NCBI RefSeq assembly: GCF_018294505.1
Contig: NC_057797.1
Span: forward strand, 124,811,116-124,875,115
Source: Triticum aestivum
Lineage: Eukaryota > Streptophyta > Magnoliopsida > Poales > Poaceae
Reading direction: 5' to 3'
Length of the DNA stretch: 64,000 nt
In this document: in pieces, positions 31,275 to 43,514 of the stretch
How the letters are laid out: each line of letters begins with the position of its first letter
Numbering within the stretch: position 1 is the first letter of the stretch
Made by a program: the position numbers and the translations under genes
Notes under the pieces: generated by a model
The model's database searches: none
Told to the model about the DNA's origin: nothing
What the model saw: only the letters and a program-made list of their open reading frames with translations

Positions 31275-31970
31275 TGTCGTGGAATTGTCACGGCAGATGT
31301 CCTAGGTGTCAGGACTTCGTCGCGAGGCCAATGCATCTATGTGGTAGCTTGAGAGGGGTTGAGTGAGACGAGAGACGTGATGTTTTACCCAGGTTCGGCC
31401 CCTCACGGTGGAGGTAAAAGCCTACATCCTGCTTCATTGATATTGATGATGATGATCACAGTTACAAGAGTGCTCTATCTTGAGAGCTATTGTCTAAACC
31501 TAACTTGTCCAACTTGTGAAACTTGTGAATCTTGTCCCCTTTTGGGGAGCCCTGCCCCTCCTTATATATGTTGAAGGGGCGGGTTTACATGTGGAGTCCA
31601 ACTCGGACTTTAACTTAAACTATTTTGACTTCCCTTCCTGGGCTTCTTAACGTTTTCCGGTTTAACGTTGGTCCGCCGGTTTAACATTGTCTACCAGTTT
31701 AACACCAGCCAATTTATCGTCTGTCTTAACCATCTATCTTAACTCTCCACCGGTTTACCATTAACATAAACCGGCCTGCTGGGCCTTGGGCCTTGTCATC
31801 CATCTAGAACACGCGCGTGGTCACCAATGAGTCTTCAGGCTCGTGAATCGTCATACCAGTGAACCGCCAGACACGTAAACCGCCAATCCTCTGGCGGTTT
31901 ACCAATGAAACGCCTAGTCCGACCGGGTTATACTTCCGGCCAGTATACGCCGCGGGGTATATCCCCGACA
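31275..31970 (-). repeat. 5' LTR (right) of the non-coding LTR element
   Basis: 696 bp, the functional promoter side given the minus orientation. TATA on the minus strand at 31561-31570. Confidence 0.85.
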
Positions 31971-31975
31971 AGTAG

Positions 31976-33142
31976 AACACAAAGAGCTATGGGTGGTGAT
32001 AGTCATACTGCTTACCACCAACGTCTTATTTTGATTCGGCGGTATTGTGGGATGAAGTGGCCTGGACCAACCTTACATGTCCACGCACATGAGACCGGTT
32101 CCATCGACAGACATGCAACTAGTTTTGCATAAAGGTGGCTGGCGGGTGTCTGTTTCTACTACTTTAGTTGAATCGAATTTTACTACGGCCGGTCCTTGAA
32201 GAAGGTTAAAACAACAAACTTGACAAATCACCATTGTGGTTTTTGCCGCAGGTAAGAACGGTTCTTGCCAGAAGCCCGTAGCAGCCACGCAAAACTTGCA
32301 ACAACAAAGTAGAGGACGTCTAACTTGTTTTTGCAGGGCATGTTGTGATGTGATATGGTCAAGACATGATGTGATATATGTTATTGTATTAGATGATCAT
32401 GTTTTGTAAGTTATCAGCAACCGGCAGGAGCCTTATGGTTGTCTCTTTATTGTATGAAATGCAAACACCATGTAATTGCTTTATTTTATCACTATGCGTT
32501 AGAAATAGTTGTAAAAGCAATAGTTAGTGAGATGACCACGACACTACGATGGAGATCAAGGTGTCGAGCTGGTGACGATGGAGATCAAAAGCACAAGATG
32601 ATGATGGCCATATCATGTCACATATTTTGATTGCATGTGATGTTTATCTTTTGTGCTTCTTATTTTGCTTAGTACGGTGGTAGCATTATAAGATGATCCC
32701 TTAACTAAAATTTCAAGGTATAAGTGTTCTCCCTGAGTATGCACCGTTGTGACAGTTCGTCGTGTTGAGACACCACGTGATGATCGGGTGTGATAGACTC
32801 TACGTTCACATACAACGGTGCAAGACAGTTTTTCACATGCGGAATACTCGGATTAAACTTGACGAGCCTGGCATGTACAGACATGGCCTCGAAACACTGG
32901 AGACCGAAAGGTCGAATGTGAATCATATAGTAGATATGATCAACATAGAGATGTTCACCATTGATGACTACTCTATTTACTCACGTGATGATCGGACATG
33001 GTTTAGTTGATTTGGATCACGTGTCATTTAGATGAGTTGCGGGATGTCTACCTAAGTGGAAGTTCTTAAGTAATTTGATGAATTGAACTTAATTTATCAT
33101 GAACTAGTCCTGACAGTTTTTGCATATCTATGTTGTAGATCA
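31976..33142 (+). other. Untranslated leader of Angela copy 1
   Basis: Colinear with 49735-50919 in copy 2 (shared GTGCTATGGG/GTGGTGATAG-type text and AGCATTATAAGATGAT). Non-coding in BARE-type elements, where it carries packaging and dimerisation signals. Confidence 0.7.
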
Positions 33143-34039
33143 ATGGCCCGTGCACCCGTTCCCTTGTATTTTAATGTGTTCCTAGAGAAAGATAAGTTGA
33201 AAGATGATGGTAGAAACTACATGGAATGGGTCTGTAACTTGAGGATTATCCTCATTGCTGCATAGAAGAATTATGTCCTTGATGCACCACTAGGTGAAAG
33301 GCTTGCTACAGGGGCAGATACTGATGTTATGAACGTCTAGCAAGCTCAATCTGATGACTACTTGATAGTTTAGTGTGCCATGCTTTACGGCTTAGAATTG
33401 GGACTTCAAAGACGTTTTGAATGTCATGGACCATATGAGATGTTCTAGTAGTTGAAGTTAATATTTCCATCAAATTCCCGAGTTGAGAGATATGAAGTCT
33501 CCAACAAGTTCTATACCTGCATGATGGAGGAGAATAGTTCTGCCAGTGAACATATACTCAAAATGTCTGGGTATCATAATCACTTGACTCAGCTGGGAGT
33601 TAATCTTCCAGATAATAGTGTTATTGACAGAGTTCTTCAATCACTGCCACCAAGCTACAAAGGCTTCATGATGAACTATAATATGCAAGGGATGGACAAG
33701 ATAATGCCCGAGCTCTTCGCAATGCTCAAAGATGCGGAGGTAGAAATCAAGAAGGAGCATCAAGTGTTGATGGTTAAGAAGACCACTAGTTTCAAGAAAA
33801 AGGGCAAGGGAAAGAAGGGGAACTTCAATAAGAATGGAAAGCAAGTTGCCACTCCCGGGAAGAAACCCAAAGCTGGACCCAAGCCTAAAACAGAGTGCTT
33901 CTATTGCAAAGGGACTGGTCACTGGAAGCGGAACTTCCCCAAGTATTTGGCGGTTAAGAAGGATGGCAAAGTGAACGAAGGTATATTTGATATACATGTT
34001 ATTGATGTGTACCTTACTAATGCTCGTAGTAGCGCCTGA
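33143..34039 (+). pseudogene. gag: Gag of Angela copy 1 (decayed)
   Basis: Starts at ATG 33143 (MARAPVPLYFNVFLEKDKLK), as in copy 2. It is interrupted by TAG 33263-33265 and more stops to about 33450, then is open from 33452. The Copia gag core (VIDRVLQSLPPSYKGFMMNY) is followed by a basic Lys/Gly linker and a zinc knuckle CFYCKGTGHWKRNF in which the last Cys of CCHC is Phe. Ends at TGA 34037-34039 where copy 2 has Trp. Confidence 0.8.
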
Positions 34040-35500
34040 GTATTTGATACTGGTTCGGTTGCTCATATTTGTAACTCTAAATAGGGGCGACGGATTAAAC
34101 GAAGATTGTCTAAGAACGGGGTGACGATGTGTGTCAGGAATGGTTCCAAGGTCGATGTGATCGCTGTCGGCACGCTACCTCTACATGTACCTTCGGGATT
34201 AGTTTTAGACTCGAATAATTGTTATTTGGTGCCAGCGTTGAGCATGAACATTATATCTAGATCTTGTTTAGTGTGAGACGGTTATTCATTTTAATCAAAG
34301 AATAATGGTTGTTCTATTTATATGAGTAATATCTTTTATGGTCATGCACCCTTGAAGAGTGGTCTATTTTTGTTGAATCTCGATTGTGGTGATACACATA
34401 TTCATAATATTGATGCCAAAAGATGCAAAGTTGATAATGATACTGCAACATATTTGTGGCACTCCCGTTTAGGTCATATTGGTGTAAAGCGCATGAAGAA
34501 ACTCCATGCATATGGGCTTTTGGAATCACTTGATTATGAATTATTTGATACTTGCAAACCATGCCTCATGGGCAAGATGACTAAAACTCTGTTCTCCATG
34601 ACAATGGAGCGAACCAATGACTTACTGGAAATAATACATACTGATGTATGTGGTCCGATGAGCGTTGAGGCACGCAGCGGGTATCGTTATTTTCTGACCT
34701 TCACAGATGATTTGAGAAGATATGGGTATATCTACTTAATGAAACACAAGTCTGAAACATTTGAAAAGTTCAAAGAATTTCAGAGTGAAGTGGAGAATCA
34801 TTGTAACAAGAAAATAAAGTTTCTACGATCTGATCGTGGAGGCGAATATTTGAGTTACAAGTTTGGCCTTCATTTAAAACAATGTGGAATAGTTTCACAA
34901 CTCACGCCACCTGGAACACCATAGTGTAACAGTGTGTCCGAACATCGTAACCATACTTTATTTGATATGGTGCGATCTATGATGCCTCTTATCGATTTAC
35001 CACTATCGTTTTGGGGTTATGCATTAGAGATAGCTGCATTCACGTTAAACAGGGCACTGTCTAAATCTGTTCTAACGACACCATATGAACTGTGGTTTGG
35101 CAAGAAACCTAAGCTGTCGTTTCTTAAAGTTTGGGGTTGCGACACTTATGTCAAAAGGCTTCAGCCTGATAATCCCGAACCCAAATCGGAGAAGTGCGTC
35201 TTCATAGGATACCCTAAAGAAGCAATTGGGTCCACCTTCTACCACAAATCCGAAGGCAAGATCTTTGTTGCCAAGAATGGAAACTTTCTAAAGAAGGGGT
35301 TTCTCTCGAAAGAAGTGAGTGGGAGGAAAGTAGAACTTGATGAGGTAATTGTACCTTCTCTCGAATTGGAAGGTAGCTCATCACAGAAAACCGTTCCCGT
35401 GATGCCTACACCAACTAGAGAAGAAGCTAATGATGTTGATCATGAAACTTCGGATCAAGTTACTACTGAACCTCGTAGGTCAACCGGAGCATGATCCGCA
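34040..35500 (+). pseudogene. pol: Protease and integrase region of Angela copy 1 (decayed)
   Basis: Aspartic protease active site DTGS at 34046-34057, followed by TAG. From 34322 the GAG-pre-integrase HHCC zone (HSRLGHIGVKRM, then CKPCLMGK) and integrase core (HTDVCGPM, SDRGGEYLSY, then SEHRNHT) can be read. The catalytic residues D, D, E are visible across a TAG at 34922-34924. Ends in the Ser/Pro-rich tail EPRRSTGA. Confidence 0.8.
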
Positions 35501-37111
35501 CCAGAGTGGTACGGTAATCCTGTTCTAGAAGTCGTGTTACTAGACATGACGAACCTATGAACTATGAAGAAGCTATGATGAGCCCATATTCCAATAAATG
35601 TCTTGAGGCCATGAAATCTGAGATAGGATCCATGTATGAGAACAAAGTGTGGACCTTGGTGGATTTTCCCAATGATCGGCGAGCCATAGAGAATAAATGG
35701 ATCTTCAAGAAGAAGACTGACGCTCTTGGTAATGCTACTGTCTACAAAGCTTGACTTGTCTCAAAAGTTTTTCGACAAGTTCAAGGAGTTGACTACGATG
35801 AGACTTTCTCACCCATAGCGATGCTTAAGTCTGTCTGAATCATGTTAGAAATTGCCACATTTTATGATTATGAAATTTGGCAAATGGACGTCAAAACTGC
35901 ATTCTTTAATGGATTTCTTAAAGAAGAGTTGTATATGATGCAACTAGAAGGTTTTTTCAATACTAAAGGTGCTAACAAAGTGTGCAAGCTCCAACAATCC
36001 ATCTATGGACTAGTGCAAGCATCTCAGAGTTGGAATATACGCTTTGATGAGGTGATCAAAGCATATGTTTTTATATAGACTTTCAAAGAAGCTTGTATTT
36101 ACAAAAAAGCGAGTGGGAGCTCTGTAGCATTTCTAATATTATATCTGGATGACATATTGTTGATTGGAAATGAAGTATAATTTCTGGATAGCATAAAAGG
36201 ATACTTTAATAGGAGTTTTTCAATGAAACACTTCGGCGAAGCTGCTTATATATTGGGCATCAAGATCTATAGAGATAGATCAAGATGCTTAATAGGACTC
36301 TCATAAAGCACATACCTTGATAAAGTTTTGAAGAAGTTCAAAATGGACCAGTCAAAGAAAGGGTTCTTGCCCGTGTTACAAGGTGTGAAATTGAGTCAGA
36401 CTCAATGCCCAACCACTGTAGAAGATAGAGAGAAAATGAAAGTCATTCCCTATGCCTCAGCCATAGGTTCTATCATGTATGCTATGCTGTGTACCAGACC
36501 TGATGTGTGCCTTGCCATAAGTCTGGCAGGGAGGTACCAAAGTAATCCAGGAGTGGATCATTGGACAATGGTCAAGAACATCCTGAAGTACCTGAAAAGG
36601 ACCAAGGATATGTTTCTCTTTTATGGAGGTGACAAAGAGCTCATCGTAAATGGTTACGTCGATGCTAGCTTTGGCACTAATCTGGAGGACTCTAAATCAC
36701 AAACCGGATACATATTTATTTTGAATGGTGGAGATGTCAGTTGGTGCAGTTCCAAGCAGAGCGTCATTGCGGGATCTACATGTGAAGCGGATTACGTAGC
36801 TACTTCGGAAGCAGCAAATGAAGGAGTTCATATCCGATCTAGGTGTAATACCTAGTGCATCGGGTCCAATGAAAATCTTTTGTGACAATACTGGAGCAAT
36901 TGCCTTAGCAAAGGAATCCACATTTCACAAAAGAACCAAACACGTCAAGAGACACTTCAACTCCATCTGTGATCAAGTCAAGGAGGGAGACATAGAGATT
37001 TGCAAAATACATACGGATCTGAATGTAGCCGACCCATTGACTAAGCCTCTTCCACTAGCAAAACATGATCAGCACCAAGACTCCGTGGGTGTTAGCATCA
37101 TTACAATGTAA
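35501..37111 (+). pseudogene. pol: Reverse transcriptase and RNase H region of Angela copy 1 (decayed)
   Basis: RT (RVT_2) is readable from MNYEEAMMSPYSNKCLEAMK through IWQMDVKTAFFNG. The catalytic box is YLDD (about 36141-36155) instead of YVDD. Stops occur at 35752, 35836, 36076, 36178 and 36304. RNase H reads GYVDASFGT, TCEADYVATSEA, then loses frame at about 36815 and resumes as MKEFISDLGVIPS in the next frame, ending HQDSVGVSIITM at 37111. Confidence 0.8.
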
Positions 37112-37144
37112 TCTAGATTATTGACTGTAGTGCAAGTGGGAGAC

Positions 37145-37919
37145 TAAAGGAAATATGCCGTAGAGGCAATAATAAAGTTGTTATTTTATATTTCCTTATT
37201 CATGATAAATTTTATTATTCATGCTATAATTGTATTGATCGGAAACCTTAATACATGTGTGAATACATTGACAAACACTATGTGCCTAGTGAGCCTCTAC
37301 TTGACTAGCTCGTCGATCAAAGATGGTTAAGGTTTCCTAACCATGGACATGAGTTGCCATTTGATAACGGATCACATCATTAGGGGAATGATGTGATGGA
37401 CAAGACCCATCCGTTAGCTTAGCATAATGATCGTTAAGTTTTATTGCTATTGCTTTCTTCATGTCAAATACATATTCCTTTGACTATGAGATTATGTAAC
37501 TCCCGAATACCGGAGGAATGCCTTGTGTGCCATCAAACATCACAACATAACTAGGTGATTATAAAGATGCTCTATAGGTATCTCCAAAGGTGTTTGTTGA
37601 GTTGGCATAGATCAAGATTAGGATTCGTCACTCAGAGTATCGGAGAGGTATCTCTGGGCCCTCTCAGTAATACACATCATAAGCTTGCAAGCAAATGACT
37701 AAGTAGTTGGTCACGAGGTGATGTATTACGGAACGAGTAAAGAGACTTGCCAGTAACGAGATTGAACTAGGTATGCAGATACCGAAGATCGAATCTCCAG
37801 CAAGTAACATACCGATAGACAAAGGGAATAACATATGTTGTCATTATGGTTCGACTGATAAAGATCTTCATAGAATATGTAGGACCCAATATGAGCATCC
37901 AGGTTATGCTATTGGTTAT
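37145..37919 (+). repeat. Right LTR of Angela copy 1, truncated
   Basis: Starts TAAAGGAAATATGCC (TG mutated to TA) right after the PPT and matches the first ~775 bp of the left LTR. It is cut off in GGTTAT at the next element. Confidence 0.8.
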
Positions 37920-38094
37920 TGTCGGATTCAGGGTTCTGCAGAACCTTGGGAGGTTCGAACACTAGGGTGCGTGCGAAGAACTTCCCATTCCTAGCATGCC
38001 TGCTCAATGATTCCACGACCTAGCTCGACGAACCCAAGAGACAAGAGACACAACAGTTTACCCTGGTTCGTGCCACCTTGCGGTGTAATACCCT
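37920..38094 (+). mobile_element. LTR fragment of another retrotransposon
   Basis: Starts TGTCGGATTCAGGG at the break in the Angela LTR and contains GTTTACCCTGGTTCGTGCC and GCGGTGTAATACCC, typical of Triticeae Gypsy LTRs. It stops at the CACTA element at 38095. The remainder is not in the window. Confidence 0.55.
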
Positions 38095-39300
38095 CACTAC
38101 AAAAAATACACTTCCATGATGATACGTGTTTGTCACAGTAGGCCACATTTTCTGTCATGCATGTACATCCATGACGATTTTATGACAGAGTAAGATAGTC
38201 ATACCTATGCTGTCGTAGAAGTGTTCCAAGACATTACCAAAATTGTCATCACGAAAGTGTCCACTTCCATGAGGATAAATTGCGCGTCACAGAAGTGCTT
38301 TTGTCAAGGGAGACCGACACGTGGCATCCACCGTAACGGGGCGCCGTTAAGCTATCGGGTCCGGTTTTGGATCCGATAACCCGTTAATAGCCCAGATCAA
38401 TGGGAAATTTCCACATGTAAAATTCTGATTGGCCGGAGAAAACACATGTCAGCTCGTCAGTGGGTCAGATAGGCACCTATGATATGTCAACACGTGCGAT
38501 GGCCCACCACTAGCCCATTTAGCTTACAAAAGCTGGCCCATTTTACTTGGTCAAAAGTTAGCGGGCTGGCCCATGAAAAGCCTATTAACGGTCTCTTCGC
38601 AAATAGCTCATTTTACGACCCGGTAACTCACGACCCGTTAGGGCCTACCCAAAATCGGCCCAACAACGTCATGTGGGCCGTTGAATATAACACCAACCCG
38701 TTTCACTTTCGGCCCAGGTATGGCCCACAACGTCTTTTGGTCCATATGAGGCCTTCGTATCTTTAGGCCCTTTAGAGGCCGATGGTGACTCTAGCCCATA
38801 ATGGACAGTAAATTTTTTTTGTACCCGTTAACGGCCCATGATTCAGATGGGCTGTTTCCAGCCCGTGTTAGCTTTAGGCCTACTGACGGCCCATACGTTC
38901 TTGGGCTCCTTTCCGGCCCTCGATTACTTCTGGCCCGTTATTGGCATGTTCCCCTAATGGGCCAAATTCGGCCCATGGCAAGAGTCGACATGTTTCTGGC
39001 TTGTTAACCCGTTGCGCCGTTTCTAGCCCGTTCTATGTTCTGGCCCATTAATGACCCGTTATGCCCGTGACGGAATTAAGCCTTTGCTGTCCTTCGGCCT
39101 GTTAATGGCCCATTACTGTGCTGGGCCGATACCAATTACGTCCGTTTACGGCCCATGTTGACCCATTTATCCGACGGCCCGAGGCCCACCGATTCTACGG
39201 CCCTATTGGAGGCCCATTTATCGACGACCCGTAGGAGGCCCATGGATCCTACCGCCCGTAGCAGGGTCAAGGTTACCATGATCCGTATATTGCGGCCACT
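38095..39300. repeat. CACTA subterminal region with GGCCC(G/A) repeats
   Basis: After the terminus, short inverted motifs (ATCCATGACGATTTTATG, TGTCGTAGAAGTG) give way at about 38500 to dozens of GGCCCGTTA / GGCCCATTA motifs in both directions, as expected for transposase-binding subterminal repeats. Confidence 0.7.
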
Positions 39301-39670
39301 AGCAAACCAGGGAAAAAGAAGACTAGGAAATAAATAAGCCCGAAACTAACGCTGGGCTATTATGGCGATTGCACAGATTACATCCACTAGGCATCAAAGA
39401 TCGCCACCAGTGCAAATATAGGGAACACCCTACACTATACAAAAATGGCTTGCTGTTTTCTTCAGCCGGTGGCTGCACGTTAAGAACAAATTTTGTATCG
39501 CAACAAAACAAATTACAACTATAAAACAAGAGGAAGGTTGGCATAAAAGTTAATAGTCTGGTAGATAAATGCACCACCAGAAGTTCAGAAGCTCAGTTCA
39601 TTTGACCTAACTATTACGTTTTCATGTTGTATTGTCCGATGGAGCACCATAACCTTCGCCTTCATTTCTC

Positions 39671-41931
39671 CTAGGCTCCTGAACCACATAGCAAATGTGA
39701 TAGTCTGGTTTCAAAACCATGCATATCTTGACAACATCGAACAATGTATGTCCATGTTTCACAAAGGGTCTCTGTTAGGGAATGGACTTGTGTTTGGAGC
39801 GCATATATAACATTGTTTTGAGCTTGCATATCTTGATCATGAGGCAGTTTGGACGAGATTTCCTTAACAACCAACCCAGTATTACGCAGGAACATTCTTT
39901 TGGCACTATTAGTGGACAGGTACTAACCCACTGCATCAAGAGCTGACACTACGGTTATAGTTGCCTCGCCACCTTCAGAAGGTGGCGGTTCCACCATTTT
40001 TTCCATAGCTTGCTGAAAAGTTGAGTTTTTACATTAGTAGTACCAGAACTGAAGATATTAAGGAGGCAGCAAAACCAAACAAAATAGCTTTGGTCTATAT
40101 ACATAACTTATTCTGGTGAACCCATGTAAAGTATTAGTTGTATTTTACTGCAAAGTACATAATAAAACCAGGTTCCAAACATATGACCATGTACCATGGC
40201 TAATGTATTGTCTATTTCTGCACATAGTATTGACATCTAAGGATAAAGAGACAAAGTTTATAATACGGTAAGCATAGTATGACATCATTCATATCACAAA
40301 ACAACTGAGAACAGACAAACAGACAATTGTAACATTGTGTGGGCAAGTCCAGCACGGAGCTAGATTACAGGTCAAGATCAAAGGAAAATCACTCCTCTCT
40401 TTCAAACCTTGTAAGGTGCAATGATACGCTAAGACAGTTGTGTACAAAACTGAAAATAGTAATAGACATTGGCTGCAAACCATGCAGTTCAAGGCACGAG
40501 TCAGAGTAAGTAGTAGTTAAAAGGCATGTGGATTAAGGACTTACAACAGCGGCTTTGACTGGTGTAGTCATGCCCTTCGTCTTGCTGGTGTGTCAATCCT
40601 TGAAGATTTCCACAGCATTCGGTTTAGATACTTTTTGGTCCTTGCGGGCTTTCCTCTGCATTTGGAACAAGTCAATATAGATCTGATAATATGGTACAAC
40701 GAAAAGAGTAAAACATCAACTAATTACAAGAGCCTCGTAGTGTGCAATATAGCTACGAGATCCTGTCGTCTGTTGGAATTTCACTGTCGTACGGTTGGCC
40801 TTGTTCTTTGAACATTTCACCTACAAGAAGATAGATTTGTGTGGCACATGCATAAATAGGACTTCGACATGTGATTTGATCACATATATATATAATGTAC
40901 CTGATACTTCGGATCAGACCAGTGTTTATCGAGGCCTCTCCAGTCTTCATACGATATATTTTCCACTGGAGATGTTTGGACAAGTTCACTGTTAGCCTTG
41001 CCTTCAAAGTGAGTTTTCCTCAAGTTATACCGATACTGTCGCAGAGCAGACTTGAAAACATGGGTGCAAGCTTGTCTGGTTGCATCATCTTGTCTATCCA
41101 ACTTGAACCTCATATGTTGAAAATTATGGGAGTCTCATTATCAGCAACCTAGAAAGTATGGGACAGAGCAAGACGATATTACTAGTTTCCATACATAACC
41201 ATACTTACAGATAAATGATTGAGGAAGGTGTTGAAGTGGGTTTTGTCTTTGTCATTCCTGTACTGAATCCATGTTGGGAGGATACGTACATGACACCTAA
41301 CGGCAACCGCTGCCTCTGATACTAATTTGGCTGACTCTGTAGCATCATGTGGCCTTTTTAAACCTGCCTCAAAACGAATCTCCATTCTTCCTCCTCTAGA
41401 TTTAGTTAACCTGTCGAGCATTATCCCTGATGTTTCTTTCCTCTTGCGCCTAGGTGCTAGTCCGACAACGAACATAGGAAGTGTTAGTGTACATCAAACT
41501 GTGAGACTACATATAAAGAGGCATGCAACTGTAACTTGACCCCACCAACTACCTTCTTCCCGTTGAAGCTCACAAAGTTCATCTGATCTTGCCAACTCAT
41601 CTTGTGTCAAGAGTGCTTCAGAAGTAGTGTCAGGTGGCAAGGGAGCTTGGAAACTTGCTGCTAGCTGAGTTGACCAACGAGTAAATCATGCAGCTAGTGG
41701 TACGGTGGAAGGTGTTGCAACAACTAGGGATGTCTCTGCTTGTTTGGTGGCAACTATTTGTTTCTGTTTGGCTTGTTCTGCAGCTCGTGTAGCACGGGAT
41801 ACCCTGGTTGTACAATTTTCCGCTAGACTTCGACCTTCTATTGCACCATCAGTACCAGCAGAATCTGTAAGATTCTTCGCTTCCCTTTCCCTGTCAATCT
41901 GTGTTGCTTCCTCTTTCTCTGTGACATGTTA
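39671..41931 (-). pseudogene. CACTA Transposase_24 (Ptta/En/Spm) gene, six exons, broken
   Basis: Minus-strand exons with consensus splice sites and conserved phase: E1 about 41931-41553, E2 41456-41219, E3 41148-40901, E4 40820-40728, E5 40655-40545, E6 40012-39671; introns 96, 70, 80, 72 and 532 nt. Family signatures: RRKRKETSGIMLDRLTKSRG and LKRPHDATESAKLVSE (E2), ALRQYRYNLRKTHF and ISYEDWRGLDKHWSDPKYQ (E3), KCSKNKANRTT and TGSRSYIAHYEAL (E4), HTSKTKGMTTPVKAAV (E5), Ala/Gln-rich helical tail (E6). These proteins bind element ends in En/Spm systems. Lesions: TGA 41687-41689 in E1, a 2-bp AT insertion near 41113 in E3, TGA 40593-40595 in E5, TAG 39923-39925 in E6. The 5' end is uncertain because the Helitron sits just upstream. 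Confidence 0.75.
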
Positions 41932-41959
41932 AGTCAAGCTGCCAAGAAAAACGAATCTA

Positions 41960-43514
41960 TCTATACCTATACTAATTCCCACGTTAATTAGAAATTAGGA
42001 GCCGTTCATCTGGTGGGACCAAATTATTACGGTGTAGATCAATCTATTAATTCCAGGGACAAAAAACAATCAAGAAGGCCCAAAAACCTTTATCTGTTGT
42101 AAAAATAGAAGTAGGGAAAAAAACTAGCTGCATCTCTTTGCATGGTTCAAAATAGAAGGAATCTCAATGTATCTCACGAGCCCAAAATTCTCTCTTGGTA
42201 GTTAAAATAAAAGTAGGAAAACAATTCTAACTCAACCTCTTTTCACGTTTGAAAATAGAAGGAATCTCAAGCTATCTAAAACTCCACAACATCTTCTCCC
42301 AGTTGAAAAAGCTCCACGTACGGCATCTTCTCCTTTTTACGGAAAATCAACAACCTGAAGCAATCTATAACAATACTCCACGACCTGTTCCTTCTTATTA
42401 GTCAAGATCAACAATCTGAAGAAATCTCTACGTTTTATACTCCATGGCATCGTCCGCTCCGAAGCAATCTTGCAACTTGGAAATCGTCTTTCTCTTTTCC
42501 CATGGAAAACCCGCACCATCTCTTTCAGGCTGAAGGATCAACCTTGACAACGAAGCCAGTGCTGGATTAATTGGGAGCTGATCGATGAAGCTACCGAGCT
42601 GCTGGATCGACTCCTCGCATCACACGACGCACACTCAAGCTCTTGGTAACCTAGGTTCATGCGCTCCAGCCTCAAACCCGTGGATACTGAGATGATCCCA
42701 GCTCTTATCCTCTCCCTAGGTGAAGCTCCAACCCGATCTGTTCCAAGCATGCGCTTCCATGGTTATTCAAGCCGATCATTGGAATTTTCAAACACAATAC
42801 ATGTGTTCCAGACTTCCAGCATACAGCCGTGCTGCAGTGCAAACGCCGACTCGCTCTCAGGTGACCAGCTCGCCTGTTCAAACATGTCTGCGTATTGACG
42901 TGTAGCTCTGATTCTATCTGTTCAAATCACGCGCTGCCATGGTTATTCAAGCCAATCGTTGGAATTTGCAAACAGCCATGCCGCAGTGAAACGCAGACTC
43001 CATATCAGGTGATGAGCTCGCTGGCCCAAACATGGTGCTACAAATACAAGCTATGTGATTGATTAAATATTAGCTCTAACGGCATGCAGTGACGTGCCCT
43101 AGCAAACAATTTCTTGGTAATTTGATCTATGTGCTGCATACATGCCTGTGGTCGCCATGTGATGGACAAGGAACTGAAGGAGGCGAGATTTTCACGAGAA
43201 TAAGCAGAACTAGCTCATGTCTACAAGAATCAGGGATATAAAAAAATCTTGCCACAAAAAGATTTTGATCATGTGGATCAGGTTTATTTTCTCACACAGT
43301 CTTTTTAGAATTTATTTTCTTGATGGTTTATACCTGAATATCTGATTTCATTTCATTGTATGACATGATCTGATCGAGTTGTGCCCGAGTCCATCCTGAA
43401 AGGCGTTTTATCACTGCAAATTAGGTCTTATTTTTTTCACTCAGGATTTTTATCACATTGCAATGTTTGTACACCTCATGGACATAGGCTCGGAGCACAA
43501 CTATGACCATTAGT
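41960..43514. other. 5' part of the Helitron
   Basis: 42726-42890 and 42915-43035 are two diverged tandem copies (shared GCCATGGTTATTCAAGCC, TCGTTGGAATTT, CAGGTGA). No gene supported. Confidence 0.5.

Larger units (their letters stand above)
25658..31970 (-). mobile_element. Non-coding LTR retrotransposon (LARD-type) nested in the Angela leader
   Basis: 6313 bp with perfect TSD AGTAG (25653-25657, 31971-31975). LTRs are 25658-26361 (704 bp) and 31275-31970 (696 bp), TGTCGTGG...CCCCGACA on the plus strand. Orientation is minus: the PBS lies against the right LTR (31255-31272), the PPT against the left (minus-strand AACTTGGGGGCTAA), and the LTR TATA reads CATATATAAG on the minus strand. The 4.9-kb interior has no gag or pol domain in any frame; it is built of tandem-repeat blocks and a tRNA-Lys-like sequence. 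The LTRs differ by roughly 20 substitutions and two small indels by eye. It depends on another element for proteins. Similar to Erika/Laura-type Gypsy LTRs from memory; family not certain. Confidence 0.85.
23890..37919 (+). mobile_element. Angela/BARE-type Copia element, copy 1, with nested LTR element
   Basis: Left LTR 23890-25612, right LTR 37145-37919 (truncated). The interior is 25613-37144, which minus the nested 6318 bp is about 5.2 kb, equal to copy 2. It has a degenerate initiator-tRNA-Met PBS (25614-25625) and PPT AAGTGGGAGAC before the right LTR. Domain order gag, protease, integrase, reverse transcriptase, RNase H is Copia. All frames are broken, so it is dead. The LTR text ATATGCCCTAGAGGCAATAATAA is the BARE/Angela/WIS hallmark. 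Confidence 0.85.
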
